Of a stretch of 55,864 nucleotides of DNA, positions 20,561-30,768 are shown in pieces (the first letter of the stretch is position 1; each line of letters opens with the position of its first letter). Source of the stretch: CAJBLF01 sp964430205 (lineage in GTDB: Bacteria > Patescibacteriota > Gracilibacteria > Absconditabacterales > Absconditicoccaceae); the NCBI GenBank assembly GCA_964430205.1, contig CAYSER010000005.1, positions 1 through 55,864 on the forward strand. Direction: 5' to 3'. The notes below the pieces were generated by a model. The model had not been told where the DNA came from. It made no database searches and saw only the letters and a program-made list of their open reading frames with translations. Made by a program: the position numbers and the translations under genes.

Positions 20561-21196
20561 TTATCCTGATACCACACATCCTGATCCCACGATATTTTTC
20601 CATGAAAGGCTGTCGCAGACCTGGAAACATCCTTCCAAAAATCTTATTTCTCCTGCATTTGTTCATGAACATTCTTCTGTCGATCCGTCGTTGCTGATTT
20701 TAATTTTCTGTTCTGTCTTGATCTTTTGATATACTATGAGGTCGTTGTTTGCATTCAAACTAATTCCATGGTCGCTCAGACCACTATTAGAGATATCATA
20801 CATCCCCATGACGAGATTCTTGACTGCTCTATGATTCCCAAGATTATCTCAGATCATATTCCCTGCGTTCCATATGATTTGCTGTTCATCGGCTGCGATG
20901 ACCTTATTGTCAGTTATACCCAAGACCCTACCTGTAAAATTGAGCTTTTCTTGCAGGATTGCAGGACTTATATATGCTCATGATGCTGAGAACTCTATAT
21001 CCCTACTTGCTGTATCATTCCCGTCTGCTTTGATAGTCAGTTTCTCTAGTACTATTGATGTGGTTCCTATGTTTGGTGTGATCGTTACCTGTGCAAGCGT
21101 TATCACGGTTGCAAATCCAAATGCTATTGTCAAAAACAGCAGAACGAGGTTCCTGGTTGGTAGCTGTTGCGATCATACTCTGTGCTGTTTGAACAT
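20561..21196 (-). CDS. Surface protein paralog A (membrane-anchored, fibre-like)
   Basis: A 211-aa protein. A short cytoplasmic N-terminus (MFKQHRVGSQQLPTRN) leads into one membrane helix (LVLLFLTIAFGFATVITLA). The exterior has the NLGNH.A..NLVMG unit seen in tail-fibre and trimeric-adhesin stalks and a C-terminal module GEIRFLEGCFQVCDSLSWKN with paired Cys. It is the last and shortest-spaced member of a D-C-B-A series, 36 nt after paralog B. Function unknown; adhesion or structure is inferred from architecture. Confidence 0.75.
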
Positions 21197-21232
21197 AGAA
21201 GCTTATGATATGATAAAATTCGTGGGCCGTAA

Positions 21233-21862
21233 TTAGGGATTCGATAGTATGCACCCTATACCTCACATATCTTTTCGTCAGTGGCCGTCGCATCCTTGGA
21301 AGCATTTGTTGAGGTATCTTATTTCTCACGAATTTGTCGATGAACATCATCCTGTCCCATCGTTTTTGATCGATAGCGTTTGATGAGTGATTATTCTTTG
21401 TTTGACTATGAGGTCGTTTGTTGTGCTGAATCCGATGCCTGCGTCGACACTTTCATTATTCGCTATGAGATGAGCCCCCATGACTATATTTTGTTCTGCA
21501 ATGTGGTTCCCTAGGTTATCTCCTGATCCGTCTCCAGTCCCGATATTTTGGCTTTCCGCATAGATCACATTCCCGTTTTCGTCCACTCCCAAGATTTTGC
21601 CTATGAAGGGACTCCTTTCTTCCAAGATATCTTCATCTATCATGATGCCACCCGAACTGATTTCGATGATACTTGGAGCTTCAGTTCCGGATGCAGTGAT
21701 TCTCAGCTGCGAGAGCGTCTGTCGGACATTATTTACATTGGAGGTGATATGTACTGCTGCTAAGGTCACAACGGCCGCAAATCCGAATGCTATCGTCAAA
21801 AACAGCAGAACGAGGTTCTTTGTTGAGAGTGTCTGTGATCATAGTCTGTGTTGGGTGAACAT
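21233..21862 (-). CDS. Surface protein paralog B (membrane-anchored, fibre-like)
   Basis: A 209-aa paralog of A. N-terminus MFTQHRLGSQTLSTKN, then a membrane helix LVLLFLTIAFGFAAVVTLA. The exterior has NNVWQTL (Trp coded by CGA at a position that is CGG in paralog D), GKILGVDENGNVIYA, DNLGNHIAEQNIVMG, and the C-terminal GEIRYLNKCFQGCDGHGWKD. 58 nt separate it from paralog C. At the nucleotide level its start region resembles paralog A closely, which suggests a recent duplication. Confidence 0.77.
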
Positions 21863-21920
21863 ATATTGCAAAAGAGATAAAATATTGGGATAGTCGCAGA
21901 ATAAGATATAGTATTATCAT

Positions 21921-22907
21921 CTATTGTATGCATTGCTGAATCGTAGGATTCCATTCATATCCTCTATTGCACGTGAATCTGCATTCCGTCATTGATCATG
22001 TTTCATTATATGTTCATGTCAATGATGGTATGTAGGACGTACCGTTCCAGGTGATTGCTATACCGTCCACGGTATTCCACATGGCATGCTCCGGTAGTCA
22101 CTGACACGCTCATTCTATCGTAGCAGGAATACAGACATTCGTGTTTGAATTCCATACATATCCAGGAGCATTACATTCGAAACTGCATGCTTCTGCTATG
22201 GCATTGTGGTGCCGACTGGTGTGTGGAGGAATGACTCCTATCGAAGTGCTATGTCCATGCGTATCGATAGTTCCTTGACATTTACTCAGGGTTGGCATAG
22301 TGCCGCAGCCGGATCCCGCAAGATCCACTCGCGATATGCTATCACACCCTTGGAGACATCAGCTGATATATCTTATTTCTCCTCCGTTGGTGACCGAGCA
22401 ATCCGTTCGTCCTTCATTCGCTATCTGGACCGTTTTGTCTGTCTCAATGCTTTGGTAAGCGATAAGATTGTTTTCTGTGTCTATGGCTATTCCTTTATTT
22501 ATATTACCATCATACGAAATCAGATGATATCCTATGGCCAAGTTTTTTGTTGCCATATGATTTCCCATGTTATCAGCCATTATTTCTTTGATTACGATAT
22601 CCTCGCTCTTTGCATAGATCATATTACCGTCTTTATCGAGCCCCAAAATTTTCCCTGAATATGGTGAAATTCCCGTTAAGATTCTAGGTTTGATGTAGAT
22701 ACCCATGGGTGATGCTTCGATCAGTCTTTCCGTATTCTCTCCTGATTCGGTAAAAGTGACCTTCCCGATGGTCTGTCGAGCATTTGAGATATCCGATAGT
22801 ATGTCTATCTGCGCGAGCGTGATCATCGATGCAAAACCGAAAGCTATCGTCAAAAAGAGCAGAATGAGATTCTTTGTGGATAGATTATGATTCCATGGAT
22901 CATTCAT
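21921..22907 (-). CDS. Surface protein paralog C with Cys-rich tail
   Basis: A 328-aa paralog. N-terminal helix NLILLFLTIAFGFASMITLA; SNAWQTI (Trp by CGA); GKILGLDKDGNMIYA; DNMGNHMATKNLAIG; and GEIRYISGCLQGCDS. Unlike A and B it continues with two Cys modules of the form C.F.C...GY.WN (ACSFECNAPGYVWN; ECRFTCNRGYEWN), also present in paralog D. Disulfide-stabilised extracellular domains are likely. It lies 40 nt after D, within one operon. Confidence 0.77.
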
Positions 22908-22947
22908 TTCCTATCTTGGATATAAATAGATATGGCCGTCTTTATGT

Positions 22948-25900
22948 TTATCACCCCTGTTGTGTTAAAGTGGTTCATGTATGGACATAGAGACTATTGA
23001 ATAATTCTGCACACGATGCTAATCATTGGCCGCTCATGATTACGGAATCGCAGCTTTCAGATGGTTTGCCATAATTGTATCATGGACATGTCCGATGGAG
23101 ATAGTAGAGATTGGTTTCTATCGTAGGTCCCATCGGTATCACTTCACATGCACCGTTTCCACGTGGATTGGTCCCTGGTAATCATCGTGTATATTTCTGG
23201 ATCGGTTCATCGAATTGATCCGGATAGTCCAATAGTGCACATTTGAATAAGAATCCCGAATTCATCATGGCTCCTGATATTTGTTCTTGGGTGAGATATT
23301 GCGCTTGTACACTGTCATCTATATTCATGTCGTATGCACAACTACCATTAAGGCTCTTGTGTGCAAAGCATGAGGATACAATAGTTTTCTCTTTTTCGCA
23401 TTGTCGTGTCCGGTATGCATATCATTGCTCCGGTAGGAGAATAGTCACATCTAGTCCAAGCACTTTTCTTGCGAATTTGATATAATATGATTCCACGCCT
23501 GTCTGATGCAATCACGTGTATTGTACCATATTCTTCCCTGAGTCTATCATGGTATATGAGAAATTGTTGCTATCTGATACGGTGTACAGTATTGCGACTT
23601 TTGCTCATGTTTTTCATCATACGTTCCTTATCGTATTGTGATCTCCTGTGAAGTTTATCGGACTATATCCATTGGCGCATAGTCATGCTATAGTGTCTGT
23701 CAGATCATATTGATCGGTTCTGTGATATATGCCACATGCGAATTCATCATTATCATAAACATCTACTGTCGTGGAACAGCTTATTCATAATCAGTCAACG
23801 GATCAGAGTGTGATGATATATGACCCTGTAGTATCAAAAGGCACATTTTCCAAGAATGTTGAACCTCATGGTGTCAACTGAATCGATGATCATGCCTGAT
23901 TTCCATATTGATCTGTTATCTTGATTATATAATTTGCCCATGTGCTTGTATCTCATGTTACATCGATTTTTCCGCTTCCTCATGTCAATATTCATGGATT
24001 CGCGAATATCGAGCAATCTGGCGTGTTGTAAATACAGCCTGTCGAACACATTCATGTTGATGAATTCTGTGTCCCGTCATCACATTGTTCATTGTGGCCA
24101 CTATCGTTCGGCTTTTGGATGATACCATCTCAGCATACTTTAGGTGATGGATTCGCTTGAATCGTCGTCGTAACTGATCCATAACAGCTTGTAGATGTGT
24201 TTATATCATATTTGTTTTTTGCTGTCAATATCGGCGTAAATGTTCATGAGGTCGTATAGGTATAGCTGACTCATGAAAATGATACCTGATTATTGAATCC
24301 ATATCCATTTCCGAGATTCAATCGATACAATGCTCGGTTCTTTTCTGTTCACATGAAGGTGACGGTAAGTGGAATTGTACCTGTCGTAGGGGTAAAACTG
24401 AATGTGCACGGAGGTGTTTCCCATTGGCAAGTCTCACTACATCAATCATCATTGTTGATGTTGCCATCATCGCACTGCTCCCCTGTTTGCACTACGTCAT
24501 TACCGCATCATATCTGCAGTGTACATGAATTTCCATCCCGTTCGTATCCTGTATCACATTTGAAATAACAGGCTGTAGTGCTTCCTGTGATGCTATATGC
24601 GTAATAGTTGCTTGGCATCCATAAGATGCATATCGTTCCGTTGGATGCTTGGCAAGTCTGTGAGATTGAAGTCACCGTATTTGCAATAGCGTTCGACGGG
24701 ATATTGATGCAGCTCTGTATCTCGGTTTCCCATTGACAACCCGAGTTACATCAGTCATTGTTGCTTGTATTGCCGTCATCGCATTGCTCTCCATTTTCTC
24801 TGATACCATTTCCACATACCACTGATCATCATATACATGTTCATCACATAACTACCCAATTCGATCCATCGCATCCTTGAAAGCAATTATCCTTGAATTT
24901 CATGCTCCCTGACTCTGCCAATGAGCAAGTATCCATTGATGCTCCTGCTCCAAGATGTCTGATTCAAAAGGTTGACATTTCAAGATTCATTATCGCAATG
25001 TGATTGCCGAGATTATCTCCTGATCAGTTAGATGATCCAGAAAGCGTATTTTTATTGAGTTTATAAACCTTGCCATAGCCATCGACCGCTAAAATATATT
25101 GCTGAGCCGGATCGTCAGTAATGGTCCTAATCCTTAGATCTCCATTGATATCTAGTGTCGTCGTAGGATTTGTCGCATTGATTCCGAGCTTATTGGTATC
25201 GAATTCTCCGTAGATCAATGGTTGTCCTACCCCGTTCATTATGTACAATCTGTTGCTTTCTGTCTCCTCATATCCTGCCTGATATCATAGGAACACATTG
25301 CCGCTTCCTAGTGTCTGATATCATGCTTGGATTCCGATTGCAATATTGTTCCCTCATTGAGCGCTATTCAGCGCATTTTGCCCTATAGCTATATTATGCA
25401 TATTATCTCATACATTTTCTCATGCTTTATATCCTAAATAGGTCGATGCCCCGCCATTCGGGAAATTTATGTAATCTTTGACCTGGATGATATTGTTTGG
25501 ATTTGCTAGTCCTATTCATAATCTCCCCGATGTTCGGACAAGATTATTGTTCGCTCGCAGAACTCCACCGCTATTGAATTGAATTTGCGTATTGGCTCCC
25601 GCTGCTCATACTGCTGCTTCAGCAATCAATCCGCTGATATAATTATATACTTCACCACTGGTAGATCACTTTATTGTCCCGTTGTTATCCGTACCAAGCA
25701 CTACTTTGCTTTTGAGATTGTTGATCCTGACATTACCTCAGCTGATTTCCAATTTCTCGTCCTGAGATATCGTTCATATACCTATATTTCTTCATGAATT
25801 GATAGAGAATGCTATATCTTTCCCTGCTTCACCTATGTAAAAGACATCAGGATATGAATCTCATCACATTGCCCGTGTTCTGACAGGGTTTTTGAGGTTT

Positions 25901-26409
25901 AGATTAGCTGCCATGCCGTTGGCAGTCTCTTCGATATATACATCGGTAGATCCTGAATTGACGATATGGAGTTTCTGGGTCGGATTGGTTGTCCCTATAC
26001 CGACATTCCCTGTATACCTGTAGATATTGTTTCCAACCATAGTCCGATCGCCATCGTCTCATGAATAGCTTCCATTTCATCAACTTAGATTAAGGTCAGC
26101 TACCCACATATATTTCACTTTGCCATCCATATCTATACCCAAAAGTTTTCCACTATATGGATATCATCCAGGTTGGATCCGATCGGTCTTTATGAATATT
26201 CCTCATGATGAGACATCAAATAGCGGGCTCTGACTGTCTAATCAATCTTCTGTGATAGTCATATGAGCTATCGTCTGCCGAGCGTTATTTATGTCTGAGG
26301 AGATATTCAGGTCAGCGAAAGTGGCGACCGATGCGAATCACAATGCTATCGTGAAAAAAAGCAGCATTAAATTCTTTTTCGATGATCTGTTTGGATGTGA
26401 TGGATTCAT
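22948..26409 (-). CDS. Large modular surface adhesin-like protein D (1153 aa)
   Basis: Begins MNPSHPNRSSKKN, then a membrane helix (LMLLFFTIALGFASVATFA). A stalk or head follows with NVGIGTTNPTQKLHI, LGINATNPTTTLDING, NIAIGQNALNSAQGG and VFLGYQAGYEETESN repeats (about residues 110-470), typical of trimeric tail-fibre or TMF-type adhesins. Then come the shared CFQGCDGSNW module and three Cys repeats of the CG.G...NGEQCDDGN....GC...C type (DUF4215-like) near residues 530-800, with Ig/PKD-like spacers (TFSFTPTTGTIP), and a long Cys-containing C-terminal domain I cannot identify. It is first in the D-C-B-A operon behind a strong promoter. Confidence 0.8.
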
Positions 26410-26502
26410 TGCTTCTGATGAAAGTGATAAAATTCGTTAAAACATCAGTTAATACCTATCATCTGATTTTATCCCCCTTTAGAAAGGGTATTTTCCTGTA
26501 CT

Positions 26503-26531
26503 ATTATACCCTGGACCTTAAAAAAATGCAA
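26503..26531 (-). promoter_or_regulatory. Promoter of the surface-protein operon
   Basis: Minus-strand TTGCAT (26526-26531), 17-nt spacer, TATAAT (26503-26508). The ~85-nt leader contains a small hairpin CCCTTT-CT-AAAGGG at 26475-26489. Confidence 0.7.
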
Positions 26532-26593
26532 ATTTTCGCTCTCTGAAAAACCATTGTATGTTTTGCCTTATTTTCTGCCTGTTCTGTATGTTT

Positions 26594-26622
26594 TTGCTTG
26601 ATATCCATCACGATATCATTAT
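26594..26622 (+). promoter_or_regulatory. Candidate promoter for infB
   Basis: TTGCTT (26594-26599), 17-nt spacer, CATTAT (26617-26622); infB starts 36 nt downstream. A weak match. Confidence 0.35.
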
Positions 26623-26658
26623 TATGATTTCCATATTTTTTACGTCATTGATCTATGT

Positions 26659-28983
26659 ATGCCAAAAAGCACATCGAAACTAGTGAAACCATCAGCCAAG
26701 ACGACTGTAAAGAAGCCATCGACAAAAACCCCAGAAAAGGCCCCTACCAAGAAGGTGGAAAAAATTTCTCCCGTTGCCGAAAAAGAGACTACCAAAGTAT
26801 TGAAATCCGACGAACTCATGGGATGAGGAGGATGATTCCTTTCTGGCCTATGATTCAAAAAAGAGGAAAAGACCGTTAAGCAACAGGAAGAAGAAAGACG
26901 CAAAGAGGAAGAACACGCCGAAAGCATAGTCTTGGAAAAACCGAGACGCAGCCCGATGTCATTCGATACCGTCGAACAAACCAAGATACATGTTGTATGA
27001 AGACAGGACGATTCTTTTGCCAGTAAACCCGTTACTAAATCATATAAGGAAACGCCTAAACTAAGGAGTGGGGTCCATCATGGTGCTAAACCATTTCCTT
27101 GACATAGACCCACTTTCAATAAGCCTACATTCCAGCAAGTTCAGCCAAAACCGGTTCATCCTGTTCAAGCGGCACAGAGAGTCCAGAAAGTAGCTACTAC
27201 TTCAGCTAATCTAGTGAAGAAGATGGAGGTGACTATCGACGACAAGATAACGGTCAAGGAATTCTCAGAGAAGATGGGTGTACCTTTGCCAGAACTTATG
27301 AAGAAGCTTATCCAGAACAAGATCATGACTTCGATAACTGCATCATTGGACTTCGATACAGCATCTTTGATCGCTTCTGAATTCGGTATCATCGTCAAAA
27401 AGCATGAAAACAAAGTTGATGTCCAGACCTTCATGAGCTGAGATCTCCAGGCCATCCTCGATATGGATAAGGATGCAGAACATCTATTGCCGAGACCTCC
27501 TATCGTTACGGTCATGTGACATGTAGATCATGGAAAGACATCGTTACTTGATTATTTGAGGAAGACTTCCGTAGCCGAATGAGAGGCTGGTGGAATCACT
27601 CAATCCATCTGAGCTTCTGTGGTCGATTATAATGGAAAGAAAATCTGCTTTATAGATACTCCATGACATGAACTCTTCACTAGCCTGAGGGCGAGATGAG
27701 CCAAACTTACCAATATCGCTATAATTGTTGTCGCTGCTGATGATAGCGTCATGCCTCAGACCATAGAATCCATCTGACATGCAAAAGAATCTTGAGTGCC
27801 TATCATTATAGCAATCACCAAGATTGATAAACCAGGGAAGAATTTAGATCAGATCAAACAGGATCTGGCTAAGCAGTGACTTACTCCTGAAGACCGGTGA
27901 GGAGATACTCCCATGATCGGCATTTCATCCAAGACCGGTCAGTGAATACCTGAGCTTCTCGATACTGTACTTTTGCAATCTGAAATCCTCGATCTCAAAT
28001 ACAATCCTGATAGGTCGGCTGTCGGAGTCGTGGTCGATGCTCATAAGGATCCTAAGCAAGGTGTTGTCTCTACAATCATCGTCATGACATGAACGTTGAA
28101 GATATGAGATATCATCGTCGCATACAATACTACAGGAAAGATCAGGAGGATGCAGAATCGGAAATGACAAAATATCTCCTCAGCTACTTGATGAGAGCCT
28201 GTACAGGTACTCGGTATCACTGATCTTCCTGAACCAGGTCGTATCGTTGAAGTGGTAAAAAACGAGAAAGAAGCACAAGAAAAAATGTCTCTTATTCAAG
28301 AACAGGTGAAGACGACTGTCCATGATTCGGTAGTAAAGAAATTCATCACACAATTGCAATCCAATGCTTCTTGAGCCGAACTCAAACTTATCCTGAAATC
28401 TGACGGTTCAAGCAGCTTGGAAGCACTTCAACAAGCGGTTAATGGTATCCAATTACCTAAGAACGTGACTATCAAAGTCATCCATGCGAGTGTCGGACAC
28501 TTCTCTGATTCTGATCTCTCTCTCGCACAAGCGTCTTGAGCATTGCTTCTTGGATTCAATATCTCTATGAACGCCTTACTGAAGAAAAAGGCTGATTCCA
28601 TGAAGATAGAGATGAAGAATTTCGATATCATCTATGAACTTACTGATTACCTTAATAAGCTCCTTCTCTGAATGGTTGAGATCGAACAATATGAAGTCAT
28701 GTTTGCTAAACTTGACGTCCAAGGCGTATTCTTCACTAAGAACAAGGATATGACCATCTGAGGTCAAGTGATCTTCGGAAAGCTTCATGGTAAACCTAAG
28801 TTCACCGTATTTAGAGGCGAAGATATCCTATGCACGGGAACAGTCGTATCTCTCCATAAGAATAAGGACGAGGTCAAGGAAGTCGCAGAATGAGATCAAT
28901 GCTGACTCAAGGTCGTCACCGGGAAAAGGATAGAAATCTGAGATGTCATAGAATTCTACGAAATGCAAGACAAAATCGATTAA
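26659..28983 (+). CDS. infB: Translation initiation factor IF-2
   Basis: GTPase that places initiator tRNA on the ribosome. 774 aa. A Lys/Pro-rich disordered N-terminus (~170 aa) precedes the IF2 N-domain (ITVKEFSEKMGVPLPELMKK) and the G domain: G1 GHVDHGKTSLL, G3 DTPGHELF, G4 ITKIDKP, G5 SSKTGQGI. Domains II-IV follow. In PED-(CGG)-(UGA)-GDT the two recoded codons give PEDWGGD, the invariant IF2 sequence, so this gene alone demonstrates both reassignments. Confidence 0.97.
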
Positions 28984-29010
28984 AATTTAATTAATAATGA
29001 ATAATTAATA

Positions 29011-29095
29011 ATGAATAATGTTGGTAGTGTCCATATATAGGCTATTGTGTTTTTTTACGATAGTTCATTTTTTTACGGATCCGTACATTATTCAT
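29011..29095. repeat. Dispersed inverted-repeat element, copy B (85 bp)
   Basis: Outer 10-bp inverted repeats ATGAATAATG / CATTATTCAT and a nested CTATTGT...ACGATAG pair, as in copy A (11005-11086). It lies between infB and pth. Further ATAAT-rich partial repeats flank its left side. Confidence 0.6.
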
Positions 29096-29121
29096 CTTTC
29101 ATCTTCCATTATTCAATCTGC

Positions 29122-29679
29122 ATGAAATTGGTGGTCTGACTTGGGAATCCCGGTAAGGAATACGAAAAGACTAGGCATAATATCGGATTCGTAACGGTAG
29201 ATTATTTTGTCGATCGGGAAAAGGCAGGTAAACGAGAATATCAAAATAAACGGAAATGAGAGATCATCGAATCGAATATTGAAGGTCAGAAAGTGATATT
29301 TTTGAAACCTATGGAATTCATGAATCGCTCATGAGGAGCAGTCAGCACTGTGGCTCGCTTCTATAAGATTTCACCGAAAGATATCTTGATTATTCATGAC
29401 GACATCGATTTACCTGTCTGAAAGGTTCAATTGAAATTCGGAGGAAGCAGCGCATGACATAACGGACTCAAGGATATCATCGCCAAACTCTGAATCGCTG
29501 GATCTGGTGAGGCTGGGGCCGGTTTCCGGAGATTGAGGATAGGTGTTGATAGACCTATCGACCAAGATCGTGTGGCTGATTATGTTCTCTCCCCTTTCCC
29601 TAAGGAAGAAAAGGCTATCATCGATAATCAATATCCTTCTATCGAAGCCTCTATCCTTAAATTTTTATCCGATACGTAA
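29122..29679 (+). CDS. pth: Peptidyl-tRNA hydrolase
   Basis: Recycles peptidyl-tRNA released from ribosomes. 185 aa, normal length. Seen: GLGNPGKEYEKTRHNIGF (substrate Asn and catalytic His), LKPMEFMNRSGGAV, IHDDIDLPVGKV (catalytic-network Asp), GHNGLKDII (Asn) and FWRLRIGVDRP. UGA encodes several of the conserved Gly, including those of VVGLGNPG and SAGHNG. Confidence 0.95.
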
Positions 29680-29686
29680 TATATCT

Positions 29687-30058
29687 ATGAAGGAAATATC
29701 TATCTTTTTTGTATCACTTGGAGTGATTCTCGTCGCTTGATGCTGATCAAAACCCGTCTCTACCTCTCAAACGCCTACTACTCCATCCATGGTCACCAAT
29801 CAGGCTACTGGTTCTGAGCAGGTCAAGACCTATTCGCTTCAAGATGTAGTACAACATTCTACTGCTGAATCATGTCGGTCGATCGTAAAAGATAAAGTCT
29901 ATGACTTTACGTTTTGGGTATCGTTACATCCAGGAGGTGCCGAGAATATCGTCTCTATGTGCGGAAAGGACTCTACTCAAGTTTTCGAGAAAATACATTG
30001 AGGCAAAGAGAAGCCTGAGATGAAACTTAACGATTATTATATAGGAGAGTTCAAATAA
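29687..30058 (+). CDS. Lipoprotein with cytochrome b5-like heme-binding domain
   Basis: A 123-aa protein starting 7 nt after pth. A signal peptide ends in the lipobox VAGC, with Gly from UGA, so it is probably lipid-anchored outside the membrane. After a Ser/Thr-rich linker comes a b5 fold: SCWSIVKDKVYDFTFW (CGG at the invariant Trp), LHPGGAENI with the first heme His, and KIHGG with the second. A heme or related ligand is likely; the electron partner is unknown. Confidence 0.83.
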
Positions 30059-30100
30059 CCCTTATATATCTCCTTGTAGACTGCTGTTATGGCGATCTTT

Positions 30101-30760
30101 TTATGATCGATAAGCCTGATAGAGGAAATCATTCAATGGTTTCATGGTCTTGAATATCGATATGCAGTATTCCATGAGATCATCTTGCAAGACTTCCCTG
30201 TCTGAAAGATTGTGCCCCACATACCGCGATTTCATCCTGATATATCTTTCGGCTGGGTGATGGAGATCAAATCCCTTTGGCATCTTCTTGAGTTCATCGC
30301 CCATGATGCTTCCGAAGGTCTTTTTGAAGGACGGATCATGTATGATCTTTTGGAATTTCCTGTAGTGGCGTGCCAGGTAGGTTCTCATTCTGGGTAACGC
30401 TTGAGCAGACGGTTGATATGCTCATCATCAGATAAATGATTCGCCTGGCTCTATGTGGAGATAATATCATGGTCCATCGCCCTTTTTCCCTCCTTCACGG
30501 ATAATCACTCAAAAGTTGCCTTTATAGGGTGATTTGTCTTTGGTAAAACGGATATCCCTATTAAAGCGGAATGTCGCATCCTTGACCTCCAATGGTCATA
30601 TGTTCTTAGCTATCTCACAGGTTCTCTCTATGAGCCCTTTTGCAAAATCGCAAAAATTATCCCTTTCCATATGATAGAGATCTCTATTCCTGTTCATCCG
30701 CTGAACGTTATTATTCTCTTTGACCGCCTTGAGGAAGGCCATCGTCACTTCAGTGATCAT
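30101..30760 (-). CDS. DUF2461 family protein
   Basis: A 219-aa protein matching DUF2461 (TIGR02453): FRFNRDIRFTKDKSPYK, a GYYLHIEPGESFIGGGAYQP segment whose three consecutive Gly are UGA UGA UGA, KKMPKGFDLHHPAERYIRMK, and LSDREVL. Biochemical function of the family is unknown. It starts 8 nt after the ligA stop, so it is probably co-transcribed. Confidence 0.85.
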
Positions 30761-30768
30761 GAGGTGTG

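Noticed and set aside
24301..24568. 91-codon plus-strand frame within the surface adhesin region
   Set aside because: Antisense to the Cys-repeat part of protein D; the Cys pattern is on the minus strand.
26640..26984. 114-codon minus-strand open frame over the infB start
   Set aside because: Antisense to the IF2 N-terminal extension; no recognisable features.
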